From Roridomyces roridus (Eukaryota; Basidiomycota; Agaricomycetes; Agaricales; Mycenaceae): a stretch of 44,855 nt of DNA. Under the pieces are notes generated by a model, which was not told the origin of the DNA, searched no databases, and saw nothing but the letters and a program-made list of their open reading frames with translations. Location of the stretch: NCBI GenBank assembly GCA_029378245.1, contig JARKIF010000241.1, forward strand, positions 1-44,855, in the 5' to 3' direction. The position numbers were made by a program, and so were the translations under genes. This document shows positions 11,201 to 21,680 of the stretch, piece by piece (positions within the stretch are counted from its first letter, which is position 1; the number at the start of each line of letters is the position of its first letter).

Positions 11201-11890
11201 CGAAATCGAGACACCCACCGGATTCGTATCAAACGCGCACGACGCCGGTATCGCTGCGCTTGGGCTAGTAGCCGCACGCGCCGGGGGAGGCACGAAAGCC
11301 GTAGTCGGGTGGACATACCGAATATGCGACTGCATCTCTGCAGGGATACCATACGAAAGCGTGCGCACCATCCGTGTACCACTTGTCTCGTGTACGAACG
11401 CCTGGAAGTCAGCACCCAACAGCACGTTTGCTTGACGAACAGGAATTGTGATTTGCAGGACGTTGTTGAAGGGGGAGACGCTCGTGGGTACCGGGCTGAT
11501 ACCGTGGGAGGTAAGCCAGGTGGTCACGGCGGAGAGGGTTTCAGGTCGAGGTTGCACAAATTCTGCGATCTGCAGCGAGGATCAGCCGAGGAGAAACGAG
11601 AGAATTCAGCGCACCTCCTCGGTGGAGAGATGCCCTCCATACAGCGAATTGGCAGGGTCCGAGACAGCATATGTCCTCTCCTGCAGCCCTTCTATGTCCG
11701 AGTGGGAGAGTGCGATGCGGAGCGTGAGCTCTTCGTCGGCGGAGACACCACCGGTACCGAGGTGAGTAAATGCGGGCGGGATGGCAGACACTCTCTCGAG
11801 CACCACCATTGAGCCAACATCGACGTTCCTCGCTGCGAGAGAAGCTTTCGCGCAAGAAACCAGCGCAAGCACAAGCCAGGTCAGAAGCAT
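8216..11890 (-). CDS. Sedolisin (S53) serine-carboxyl peptidase, possibly disrupted
   Basis: The product is a secreted acid protease of the tripeptidyl-peptidase/kumamolisin family. The start at 11890 gives the signal MLLTWLVLALVSCAKASLAA. A pro-domain follows (exons 11890-11615, 11569-11219, 11166-11080; ends SCAFDTNP, GCLQDVFGVPS). The catalytic domain shows EANLDIQYTVG (Glu and Asp), FASGDGA (oxyanion Asp), GRGFPDVSA, DGTSCASPIFAS (Ser) and the calcium-site end GWDPVTGLGTPNF. A micro-exon AGGGCGAT restores IVW-EGD-VTFVDGTS, and a 1,240-bp element sits in the intron after it. Three other splice joins (about 10941-10998, 10780-10861 and 10180-10260) are one base out of phase in every model I tried. 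The family's FPSGCP segment is also not recovered. Either indels are present or the gene is decaying. Confidence 0.75.
8654..9893. mobile_element. TA-flanked 1,240-bp inverted-repeat element inside a sedolisin intron
   Basis: The ends are perfect 11-bp inverted repeats, CTATATGGGAC at 8654-8664 and GTCCCATATAG at 9883-9893, each flanked by TA (8652-8653 and 9894-9895). This is the signature of Tc1/mariner-type insertion. No transposase ORF is present, so it is non-autonomous. The pyrimidine-rich interior (about 8880-9300) looks like a captured promoter or leader, but I cannot name a source gene. With the element and one TA removed, the host reads GAT followed by a normal 51-bp intron, GTAGGT to GGGCAG. 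Confidence 0.75.
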
Positions 11891-13180
11891 TCCGAGACTG
11901 AAGTAACGGTGCACGACGTCTCTACTTGTATACAGCGAAGAGACAGAGCCAGCGGTCGTGGGATGAAGCAGACATACTCGTCGCGGTAGAGCGTATTTGG
12001 GTGTCACGGGAGGCCGGGAAATTGCTTATCGCCGCACATTCTCGAAGCAAAGCAGAGCCACCAATCCGTGCGCACCACGGATTACAAGGGACAGTCACAG
12101 CGTGCCTTGCCAGCCTGAGGAGTGCAGCCGTTGGGTACTTCTTGGAGTCCACATAGTGACCGATCAGCGATTGCACGCAGACCGAGGATGGACCGAGGCC
12201 ACACGTGGCGGACGAGGATAGGAGAGGAGTGCAGTTTGACGAGGTTGATACGGTTGTCATACGGCAGCTTTGAAGCACCTGAGCCGCGAGCCATCCACGA
12301 GGTTGGCGGTATAGCCCTGGTACATACTCACCGCAGATGATGGTTGCGGAAGAGATGCAAAATCTCGGCTATCAGCCATTGATCAGCCATCATAAGCAGG
12401 ATGGGTCTCAGCCTCTCGGCGACCGGCCAACTTGAACATGGTGTAATTATGGAAAATAGTCATGGGTAAACTCGAAGGGTGCCGCTGTTGCGGGTAAGGA
12501 CTAAGTAGGGAGACGATACTGTTCCCTTCGAATTGAATTGCGGCAAATAACTTGAAATCGGAGCCTGTGTATTCCTTTTGACAGGAACTTCTTGCTGTAA
12601 AGACGTTGGTGATGGCACAATCAAGAGCGCTGTGCCCTGCCCTGGCGGAAGGGCCGGGCAAACTCTGCCGGTTCGCTGACTTGGTGATCGACCCATCATC
12701 GAATTTATCATGCATGGAGGTAGATGATTGACGATCCACCGGATTGGATATTGCGGAACGGACCTGGCCGCCGACAAGGGAATGAGACCTTCGGGGTGAA
12801 AAGGAACGCGGCTTCACCTGAATTCTTGGGGTCCATTGAGCATTTCCCGACCACACGAAGTACTTCATTTGATCCGCACCTCGGCATATTGAACCCATTG
12901 AGCTTGTCAATGACCACCTTACCACGTCTCTGAGAGCCCATCCGGCAAATTTCAGCGCTCAGCTTCCATCCGCGGTCAGAGGTCCTCATTGTCGTGATCC
13001 CCAGTCAGTTTGAAACTGCTGTTCGAAACGTACATGTCATCATTCTCGGTTATCTGCCGAGCATACAATTTCAGGGCCACAGCTTGATATATAAGATGCA
13101 CTAAGATTATTTTCAAAAGAGCACCCCCTGAACTGGGAGCCTCGACGATGCCTGGTCTCCCTTCAAAACCTCCGAGCAAC
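11891..13180. other. Intergenic, sedolisin and zinc-cluster promoters
   Basis: Long open frames exist on the minus strand at 12383-12989, but they show no recognisable motif and no sensible start or splice structure. A TATATAA at 13088-13094 lies 87 bp before the zinc-cluster start. Confidence 0.4.
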
Positions 13181-13830
13181 ATGAACTCAAAACGGCGCCG
13201 GAATATCCTGGCGTGCCTCCATTGCCGCCAACGAAAACAACGGGTGCGGGGTCTACTCTCATATGACGATGCTGCGTTCCTGACCCAAGAGTGACCCACC
13301 CCCACAGTGCATAACGACCGAACAACCGCCTCGAAATGCTTGCGGGCATTGCACCAGGAAACGCCTCTGCTGCCAATACTTGTCCGTCGCTGTCGCTGCG
13401 GAGCGAGAGGGCGAGTGCGAGTGGTCGTCGTCCCCATCGTCCCCGTCCAGTGCATCTCAAACGCGGACTCCATCACCCATTCAATCCATATCACACTCGG
13501 CGGCCGTGTTGCCATACACCGGTCCACCCCCAGCCGGCAGCCGACCTCGGTACTACGATAGGCCGTTTCCACCCCTCATCGACGTCGTCAAGCCGGCATT
13601 TTTGTCGTCCGACCTTACGATAGCGTGTGTAGACCCTCGAGACCTCGTCCTCCCAAACGCTTCGGAGTTGCAATGGTTTCCCGATTTTGCAAAGGATGAT
13701 TCAGAGTTGAAGGTGTACACTATGATTCAGAGCGTGTAATGACATTGCCCCTGTAATATAACTATCATTTTTCTTCTTCCAGGTTGTCCAAGGCAACCAC
13801 TGCCAAGCAATCGTGAACATTGAAAGGTAA
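13181..13830 (+). CDS. Short Zn(II)2Cys6 zinc-cluster protein A
   Basis: Exon 13181-13243 encodes MNSKRRRNILACLHCRQRKQ plus Arg. After a 64-bp intron, exon 2 starts at 13308 with CITTEQPPRNACGHCTRKRL. The six cysteines follow the fungal zinc-cluster spacing C-X2-C-X6-C-X10-C-X2-C-X6-C, so the domain should bind DNA as a transcription factor. After the cluster the chain is Ser/Pro-rich. A stop occurs at 13737-13739 if unspliced. A plausible intron 13734-13782, with a strong TTCTTCTTCCAG acceptor, extends the protein to a stop at 13828-13830 (about 178 residues). There is no fungal-specific transcription-factor middle domain, so it is very short for this class. It is a paralogue of the gene at 14602. 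Confidence 0.75.
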
Positions 13831-14601
13831 ACCATCAAGTGACCGGTGATCGAGATGATTCAGATCAGCGTGGATCCTTGACACCGACGCTGTAAATCTC
13901 GGGCTGTGCAGCGGATCATGTCACCGTCGGAGGGAGTGAGCCTCCGAGCAAGGGGAAACACACCTTATTCTACCTGCAGTTGTTCCTCATTCGCGTGAAT
14001 GGCAGAGTTCCTCCGCCACCTAGTTTCTGTGCAATATAGGCGCATCAGACGATCTCTGAGGTGTCTCACGGTTCACCGATCATCCGCAGATGCTGTGCAA
14101 TGCGCGGCGCACTGTCCCGAAGCTGGCTCTGGTTATTCATCCATTTCCATTCATCAGTCGGGAGAATCCCAAAGTCTCTGACTAAAATTACTCACGGGCG
14201 CGTGGAGAAAAATACAGAGAGACGTGGTTCGCTTTTGAGCGCCGAAATTCTAATTCAAACATCTCAGCATCGCAGCATATGACTCACGGTGATCAACGAG
14301 GCGGTTATATTTCGGTACAAGGCGCATCAACAAAACTGCAGTGTTGATCTCGGCAAACAGGAGGCTGAACACTCGCCAGAGACCCGAAGCTGTTCCCATG
14401 ACGGAGCGAATTCGAACACAACAGCAACGCCTCTCACCAACTAAAATGTGAGCAAGGATGACACGGATTGAGCAGTCTTCATTCTTCATTCCAATTCACG
14501 CTAGATCCAACAGCAGTCACGGAGTGGTATTACTATAAGTAAAACCCAAAATTGAACGAAGAAAGCAACGCCCCAGCTCAAGTCGCACCGGCAATTTGAA
14601 C
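13831..14601. other. Intergenic between the zinc-cluster genes
   Basis: No coding frame or repeat could be supported. Confidence 0.4.
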
Positions 14602-15025
14602 ATGTCCTCTCCTTCTCCTGCACCCAATGCCCAGCAACCCAACCAAGGCGACACGGCCTTCGCTGTCCAGCGTCGTCGAACTATTGTGGCATGCTTGAAC
14701 TGCCGCAGGCGTAAACTACGAGTACGTCTACTCCTCCTCCCTTTGGCACTCCCTCAATTTGGGAACCCATAATCAGTGCGTGACCACCGAACAACCCCCG
14801 CGCAGCGCATGCGAGCGCTGCACGCGCAAGAATATCCCATGCGAATATGTTTCGGTTACCGTGGCTTCGGAGCAAGAGATGGCGGGGACCAATCCATACT
14901 TCACTCATGATCAGTCTCACCACGCTCCTCCTCAGGGCCACGGCCATCCATCTTTTTTGTTGAACAAGTTCATTCTGGACATTTTAGGCCGCAGTTTACT
15001 CATACACGTCGGTAATTCGTTGTAA
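14602..15025 (+). CDS. Short Zn(II)2Cys6 zinc-cluster protein B
   Basis: Exons 14602-14721 and 14777-15025 give 122 residues. The cluster VACLNCRRRKLR / CVTTEQPPRSACERCTRKNI is split by an intron at exactly the same codon as in gene A, and TTEQPPR is conserved between them. Both therefore come from one duplication. A further intron (about 15012-15066) would extend the frame into GQPNNSQSHLTPKTTRGRR, but that frame then runs antisense through the 3' exon of the neighbouring F-box gene. I prefer the stop at 15025. There is no transcription-factor effector domain. It may act as a DNA-binding competitor, or be a remnant truncated when the F-box gene arrived. Confidence 0.7.
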
Positions 15026-15092
15026 TACACTTGATACATATGTGATTGTTGAAACCGATGAGATCAGTTGGACAGCCAAACAACTCGCAGTC

Positions 15093-16726
15093 TCATCTTA
15101 CTCCCAAAACCACGCGCGGACGCCGCTCAATACCGCTATGCATTCCATCAGATTCGTTGCGGAGGGGTAAGAATGAACACCAATACTCACGCCCAGACAC
15201 CACCCTTTCCGTTCCAAGTTGCCCGTCCAAATTCTTCTTCCACTGGTACCTCATCGCATACGAGCTCAACTCGATCTTTCGTAAATTGGAATGCGCCGAT
15301 ACGAGCGCCGACCTGGCAGCGCGTGCAGCCGCGATGACCTCCTCGGCGGGAGTTCCAGAGTAGATGCGCCACGAGATGGACAGTGTAGAGAGCGTGGTTG
15401 GGAATGGCGTTGGAGGGATTGAGAGATCCATAAACAGCGTCTATACATTGAGTTTTCGATGATTAATTGGAAGACAAAACACACCTGGTCGGTATACATC
15501 GCCGACATGTTTGGTACGTAGTTATTGTCCGGGTGGCCGAATAGGAGGTCGAGTTCGGCCAGGCTGATGAATGAGCTGAACAGCGAGCGGAACACGCCTG
15601 TTGGGAGGTAGTCCATCTGCAGCGCGAGTGAAGTGATGAGATGGGCGTGAGGCAAGACCGCGGTAGCATCCAGGAAGCGAGGGTGGGCACGGGCGACGAT
15701 CTTGAGCTTTGTGGGGCGCGTTGTTGGGCCAAGAAGGTGGAGACCCTCTGGAGGACCCTGCCAGAAGAAAATCGTCAATTTCGGCGAGGACTACAACTGC
15801 GAACTGACCTGGTAGCTCTCGAGATCGGGTAATGCGATGGGCTGAAGATTGGGATGACGGACAGGAGCGTGGATCGGCTCGACGGACAGGCAACGAACAC
15901 CTGGGAATTTAGTGAGATATGCGAGCTCTTCCAGGCGCCGCACACTGATGGTAAGCGTGTGGACGTTGGGGAAAGTGAACGGCATCCTCGTCAGGAGCCT
16001 CATGGCATAATTCATGGAGGCACTCGGGTCGTCACCGAGCATTAGGTGGGAGAGAGTTTGGCGATTGAGCACTCGGAGCCACTGATGACGGTCCTCCGAG
16101 ACAAGGGAATCGATTCCGAATTGGAATTTGGTGACCTTGATCAAGTTCAATGGAGCCGAGAGATTGCTAGTGAGGATCCTGCATCCAGCCACTTCCAGCT
16201 CTCTCAGGGGTCGGAGAGAGGCGAGCGCCGCGAGGTGCATTTCGTCAAATTCGACTCGGAGGAAGGATAGGGCTTGAACGTTTTTTAATCTGGGCAGCTG
16301 TTGAAAGAAGTTGTGGAGTATCATGCTGCCGTCTCGGCACGGGGTGTACTCGACATTGCCGGAGCGACGCCACGGGCTGACGGCGCACCTCTGGACAAGG
16401 GGAGCTATCTCATCCGATGCCCAGAATCGCAAACGGCGTAGCGCTCGCTTGATTTGCATCTCGTTCGGCAGCAAATAGTCAAATGCCAGGGATGAGCCCA
16501 GTGCGTACGGATGAAAGGCGAAGGTGGCGAAGAGGAAGGGCCAAACAATGCGATGGAATGTCCGCGAGACAGCATGCAGTGGAGCTAGGTCCTCCCGAGG
16601 TAGATAGAGGAAGATGTCGAGCCAGAGCTCGTCTGGGACACGCAGATCCAGCGGGGCCTTTGAAATGCCTGCGAACGCTCAGGTCAGTGAAAGAGGACAT
16701 CCGACAGGAGTAGACTGGCCACTCAT
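15093..16726 (-). CDS. F-box protein F1
   Basis: This is a likely SCF ubiquitin-ligase substrate adaptor. The start is a 7-nt exon ATGAGTG (16726-16720), then an intron with a GC donor (16669-16719), exon 16668-15809, exon 15757-15485, exon 15440 onward, and a short last exon ending in a stop at 15093. The F-box lies at about residues 8-55: LDLRVPDELWLDIFLYLPRE then LAPLHAVSRTFHRIVWPFLF. A long leucine-rich-like region follows (LRFWASDEIAPLVQRCAV, FFQQLPRLKNVQALSFLRV, LPDLESYQ). All internal phases agree. The GC donor in the first intron is unlike the GT of its paralogues and could lower expression. The gene is head-to-head with the lipase relic at 16969. The assignment as F-box is firm; the substrate is unknown. 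Confidence 0.8.
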
Positions 16727-16766
16727 GGTAGGTGGGGTTGGCGTTCCGAAGCGAGGCTTGGATGGG

Positions 16767-16817
16767 CACTCGAAGGTTTTGAGATGACGGTCAGGAACAA
16801 GAAGCAACGAGATCACG
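16767..16817 (-). promoter_or_regulatory. Conserved F-box family upstream box (F1 copy)
   Basis: On the minus strand it reads CGTGATCTCGTTGCTTCTTG then TTCCTGACCGTCATCTCAAA. The same block precedes F2, F3, F4 and F6, within about 100 bp of each start codon. Confidence 0.7.
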
Positions 16818-16968
16818 AGATATTGATGGGAGTGGGATGATTCGATCAACTGCCGTCTCTAACTCACACGGCATGGGTTGACCCTACTTTCGGACAATGT
16901 CCCGTAAATCGATACATGGAGCCGATACGATACTGAATACACTGCTGGCATACTAATATCAACACAAG

Positions 16969-18093
16969 ATGCCAAATTCCGGCGTCTCCCAGTCCCAAAA
17001 TGAAGAAACCCAGTCAGAAACTCGCCGATCCGGCACCGCGTCGTCTGAGGAGGACGTACCATTCGGCTGGGAGCCTGACGCAGACAGCTTCCGCGGGCAC
17101 GTCTTCGTCAGTGATGACAACAGCACCGTCGTCATCTCCGTCAAAGGCACTTCGGCCCCGTGGCTTTAATTGCTGGCGGCGAGGGCCCGACGAAGAAGAA
17201 GGACAAGCTGAACGATAACCTCCTCTTCTCATGCTGCTGCGCCCGCGTTGGCCCCACGTGGTCTACCGTCTGCGACTGCTATGCCGGCGGGGACAAGTGC
17301 GACCAGAAGTGCGTCGAGCGGGCGCTGATTGATGACGGGCTCTTCTATCCTGTGGGGACGAATCTTTACAACGACGTGGCTTACATGTATCCTGACGCTA
17401 ATCTCTGGCTCACCGGTGAGCTCCACTCGCAATTCGCGGCGCGGACTGACATCGCACAGGTCATAGCCTAGGAGGCTCACTGGCCGCACTGCTTGGCGCC
17501 ACCTTTGGAGCCCCCGTGGTCGCTTTCGAGACCCCCGGCGAGAAGATGGCGGCTACGCGCCTACACCTCCCCTCTCCCGTACGTCATCATGCCTTCTCCC
17601 TCTCGTGGCGTCTCTGACTACAATTTGTAGCAGTCTACGCACCACATTACCCACGTGTATCATAATGGCGATGTACGTCTCTTTTCAAGCTTATGCTATT
17701 GCACGATTCATGACAACCGATGGGAACCTGCACCGGCGTAACTTCCACCTGTACAATCGGTGGCTTTGCTCTCGAATCTCAGTACGTCCTTTGCCTTCCA
17801 TCTTGCACCGACCTGACCTTCCCCGCCTTACGCAGATGCCACCTCGGCCAACGAGTCCTCTTTGACACTGTCGGCAAACGAGGACGGTCCGTCGACTCGC
17901 GGCAGCATGGGATTCAGTTCATCGTCGAGAAGGTGCTTAATGAGGATTGGGATCCTGAGAATGGGCGGGAGGTTCCCGAGGTGGATGTACAGGAGGATTG
18001 TATTGTGCGCATCCGTTCTTTGTCTTGGCTTTGAGCTGATTTCTACCATGTGTATAGGACTGCTTCAATTGGCAGTATGGGGACTTTAAGTAG
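16969..18093 (+). pseudogene. Atg15-like lipase, N-terminally truncated and broken
   Basis: Atg15 is the vacuolar phospholipase that degrades autophagic bodies. The sequence carries most of its alpha/beta-hydrolase domain: [60 protein letters not shown], the nucleophile elbow [20 protein letters not shown] (split by an intron at 17416-17460), HITHVYHNGD with the acid residue, MGTCTGVTSTCTIGG, the QHGIQF histidine and QEDC-DCFNWQYGDFK at the stop. Missing are the N-terminal membrane anchor and lumenal part; the frame instead opens with an unrelated stretch, [20 protein letters not shown]. The frame breaks after GTSAPWL (near 17165). The intron after HNGD has no AG before PMGTC. It is probably a non-functional paralogue, or transcribed as a shortened hydrolase only if an internal start is used. 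Confidence 0.8.
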
Positions 18094-18360
18094 ATGAAGC
18101 CGGTTTACGTAGACCCTTTTTACTTCTTATACACGGCTGTAATTCATTCTAATCGCTCAAATACTTCTCATTCAGCTCGTTTACTTGCCCGTCTGAACAA
18201 ACCCACCAGTGCCCGACCTCCTCGCCCATGGCTTCCACTGCAATCGCTACCATGCAGAAAAATAAAATAAAAATTGTATACGTTCTGAACGGGACGAGGA
18301 GTAACATCTTGTTTACTGTTCTATCTGGAGCAAGTTGAATGAAAAAAGCCGAAGGAACCT

Positions 18361-20613
18361 CTACACCACTCTAGCCACTCTCATCGGACTCCCTTTTTCC
18401 CCAGAAGGCATGAGTGGCATCAAAGTCAGCGCATGCTGAATCTGAACCCCATCGTCCTTCGGTAAGGCGAATGAAAATTTGCCGACAAGTTCGCAAAGTA
18501 GGACTTGCATTTCCAATACCCTTTGTAGGTGTGAGCGTGGTTTATAATAGGGCGTATGTGGTTCAACTTACGCAAATCGCCACCTGGACATGCGAATAAG
18601 TTCGATGCAAACTTCGTAAGTGGCATTCACGTACCCAAGGCAGGTGCGTGCCCCTGTGAGAAACGTCAATCTGAATTGACGATTCATTAGTGGTGTGGTT
18701 TCATGGTTGAAAAAAGGGTAGAGCATACAGATTGGCATATGGACCGAGACGAAGGGACTCTGCGCTATCTGACGGAGTTTGATCGATCCATCGCTGCGGC
18801 CTGAATTCTTGTGCATCCTCTCCCCAGACAGCTTCCAGTCTACACCAATGGAAATCAGAACTCTTGCATGTGTGGTTGAATTTTATATCACCTTTGGTAC
18901 GATCCGAGCGCTAAGATCACCAACTGGCCCTTTTTGATTGGAAGTGCCGTGATTTGTTCACCAGATGTCGTCGTCAACGGGAACTTGAGAGGAAGAATAG
19001 TATCCTCGACTGCGACCCTTTCTGCCAGTGGTTCTGCGGGATACACCCGGAGAGTTTCCTGTGAATAAAGAGCTGGTAGGATTCAAATGAATTGTGAAAT
19101 GGATAAGATGAACCTTGATGAATGCGTTCAAAAGCGGCAGGTTATCGTACCCAACCAGTTTGCCTTCAACAAGATTCGAGTGAATTTCAGAGCGCAACTC
19201 CTGTTGGAACACGGGATTCTTGGCTAGTTCGCGCAACGCCAATGTGAGGGTGTTTGCCTGCAAGTACGAAATGTGTGACCATGCACATCAGAGAAGAAAC
19301 AGACAAGGGTACCGTTGTATCTTGGCCCGCGACGAGTAGGACCAATGTTTGTGCAAGAATTTCGTTGTAGCTCAGGCCTCCCTTGCCAGACATTTGTTTG
19401 GCTGAACGATTTGTCATTGCGGATCGAAAAGCAGATGGCTGGGATCACGCACCGAGGATACCGAACAGATCATCATTCATCTCCAACCCCTCCCTCTCCG
19501 ACTGGAGTCTCTGATTCAGCGTCCGGGTACCAAGTTCCTGCGCCATTTTTTGGACGCTGCTGATCGTCGCGGCGATAGGCGCGGGTGTGAAGAGGTTGAA
19601 GAGATCCAGGGAAAAAGGAGGTAAATATTGCATCAACGATTCGACCAAGAACTGCGCCCGTCTGCGGGGTCCGAAGGTGGCACTGAAAGAACGGGAGATG
19701 TGGGAAAGAGATCAAAAGTAAGACGCAATACGGACAATAGATCGCTGAGAAAAGAAACCTGTTCGTCATCCAAGTCGGTGAAAGAGCAACCGAATACCGC
19801 TGGAGTTCATTAACAAAGGATACATATCCCAAGATTTGGAAGGGCCATACCTTCGGTGATGGCGCTCAATGTCGCTTTGGCGAGAATGGGGGACATGTCA
19901 ATTGTATCGGTGTTCGGCAGTAATGATTTCTCCAAGTCAGACGTCAGCTAAAATTCAATTCAAACGTTTCAAACATGCACAGAGAAATACAAAACTGCCC
20001 ACCATGGTTGCCGTGTTGCCGAGCAGCGGGATAAGTTTGCGGACAGAACCAGAGGAGAATGCGGGATTCAATGCAGTTCTCAGTCTTCGATGAGATTCAC
20101 CTGGCAATGATGAGGGTAAACATTAATGAGAACGAGTTGGATACTCACCTGTGACTGTCAACACGCTCAGCTTGCCAAATACCGTCTTTCTGATATGCCC
20201 AACATTCGGTGGCATAGCAAATGCTGAGCTGGTACAGATGTGTTGGACTGCATGAGGGTCAGAGACCATGAGCTGGTCAATCTGAGCTCGACTAGTCAGA
20301 TATCATCTCGCTGCTCATAGATGAACGGGACCGACCCCCATGCATCCTTTGACTCGGTAAACCGGGCCATATTTCTTCTGCCAGTCGAACTCGTGTTGAC
20401 CCCAGACGTTGCAGACGGATATATCCAGCCCATTCCCTGGGAGAAGCGTGATATGAGGAGCTGGTCAACATCGAGGTGGTGACCCGCACCGAAGAGCCAG
20501 GAGGAGGAAGGCGGTCCAGGGATGAATCCAATGGGACTCCGTCTGCGGAGGAGGCGGAGACACAAAAGAAAGGCAGCCCCGAGTAGGGTTGTCAAGGCGA
20601 ATACCAGGCCCAT
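18361..20613 (-). CDS. Cytochrome P450 monooxygenase, about 14 exons, intact
   Basis: This is a haem-thiolate monooxygenase anchored in the endoplasmic reticulum. The start at 20613 gives the membrane anchor MGLVFALTTLLGAAFLLCLR followed by the proline hinge GFIPGPPSSSWLFG. After splicing, helix C reads ESHRRLRTALNPAFSSGSVR. Helix I reads LLVAGQDTTANTLTLALREL across an intron, the K helix is ETLRVYP (ExxR), the EFRPQRW segment is present, and the haem loop is FLTGARTCLGWRFA (FxxGxRxCxG) across another intron. It ends MPSGEKGSP, MRVARVV and a stop at 18361. All joins I checked keep frame. The CYP family was not assigned. A TATTTAA lies about 52 bp upstream. The arm duplicated at 41219 carries a broken copy. 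Substrates are unknown; such enzymes serve secondary metabolism or detoxification. Confidence 0.88.
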
Positions 20614-20930
20614 GGTGGGAAGGGAGGGAATCGTCGTGGACAGATGGGCCTTGGATGAGCGGCCTTAAATAGGTGGGAGTTGTACAGACGCAATTGTCCA
20701 CGCCACCCGTCTCGTCCGACCCTGAGAACCTGAAAGCACTGCCCTAGTAACTCTTTACCTAATCTCACCACCGCGTCAAGTCCGAGGCAATGGAAGTTGA
20801 ATGAATAGGGGAGTTATTATTTGCCATTATAGTATGTGCAGATGAGATCTCGTTCTGTTCCCTCCACGAGTCCTGCGGGGCTTTCGTGAATACCATCGAG
20901 GTCGCCGCTGGAAGAAACACTAACCAGTTT
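20614..20930. other. P450 promoter and 3' flank of the small membrane-protein gene
   Basis: Apart from the TATA-like site nothing specific was seen. The spacer is largely conserved in the right arm (40892-41218). Confidence 0.4.
20665..20671 (-). promoter_or_regulatory. TATA-like element of the P450 gene
   Basis: TATTTAA on the minus strand, about 52 bp before the start codon. It is conserved in the duplicated arm at 41161-41167. Confidence 0.5.
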
Positions 20931-21245
20931 CTAAACCTCGCTCGGATCGCTCTTCTGTCCTGTCCGACGGAGCCACCACTGTCGCACCCAGAAGTAATAG
21001 AACCATGTCTCGACGGTGCTGGCAATCCCGAGTATGACATAGAGCGTAATCCGCATGTTTCTTCCGATTCCGAATGTCTCCGCGATCTTGTGGTCGAGTC
21101 TCCGAAAATACGACTCGGGATGCGGGTTAGAGGTGGTTGTGGACAAGGATGAGGAGAGAGCAGGTCGAATGAAAGTGGGCCGTGCTCGCAAAGACGACCG
21201 AAGCATCGGAGCCAGCGGGAGACGAAGAGTTGTCGCAGGGCGCAT
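20931..21245 (-). CDS. Small, probably mitochondrial, single-pass membrane protein
   Basis: 104 residues from ATG 21245 to the stop at 20931, without an intron. The N-terminus (MRPATTLRLPLAPMLRSSLR and on to SLSTTTS) is rich in Arg, Ser, Leu and Ala without acidic residues, typical of a mitochondrial presequence. A hydrophobic segment ITLYVILGIASTVETWFYYF follows, then a basic WWLRRTGQKSDPSEV tail. An upstream in-frame ATG at 21338 would add 31 residues, but the inner ATG gives a better presequence. I do not recognise the family. The copy at 40580 conserves the C-terminal two thirds almost perfectly while the presequence tail varies, which argues that the protein is real and constrained. Confidence 0.7.
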   Translation of the reverse strand: MRPATTLRLPLAPMLRSSLRARPTFIRPALSSSLSTTTSNPHPESYFRRLDHKIAETFGIGRNMRITLYVILGIASTVETWFYYFWVRQWWLRRTGQKSDPSEV

Positions 21246-21680
21246 GGCGAAGGTGGTGGTAAGAAGAAGAGACGTGTGATTCGTATCCATGGTCCGACTC
21301 TCCGAGTAAATGTATGTCCGGGAAGAATCGGAGAGCACCAGGGCAACATGAAACCTACGGTACAGAGTGCGTGCCCGAATGACAGGCCATACGGTAGCTG
21401 AAGTTCGCAGTGGAAACGGCCTTGGAAACGCCAGGAGTCAGGACTGAGGCCTGAGGGAGCGAGGGGGAAAGCTTGGGGAAGGCGGTCGGTAGGGCGGCAA
21501 GTCCGTCTGCGTCGGGCTCAACGAGTCGTCAGCTACCGATCAGAATGGCCCTTCGGTCGAATGACGCCGCACTCGACAGGTGCGGGAGACTTCGGGGGGC
21601 CCGGGAAGAGGTGCAAATGGCCGAAAAAAGGAAATTGCACCCGAGCACTGCCACCACTCCGCAGGCTGTCCAAAACCGTC
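21246..21680. other. Shared promoter region between divergent genes
   Basis: This stretch lies between the small membrane-protein gene (minus) and the BTB gene (plus). Part of it is present once here but tandemly duplicated in the right arm. Confidence 0.45.

Noticed and set aside
12383..12989. Minus-strand ORFs upstream of the sedolisin gene
   Set aside because: No start, splice or domain logic, and the frames change without a plausible intron. Left as intergenic.
12976..13572. Minus-strand ORF of 198 codons
   Set aside because: It overlaps the zinc-cluster exon on the other strand. Its composition is Arg-rich and shadow-like.
15046..15363. 3' extension of zinc-cluster protein B
   Set aside because: It needs an extra intron and then reads antisense through the well-supported last exons of F1.
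17160..17471. Independent small gene starting near 17160
   Set aside because: The frame is the continuation of the Atg15-like hydrolase after a frame break, and there is no ATG at that position.
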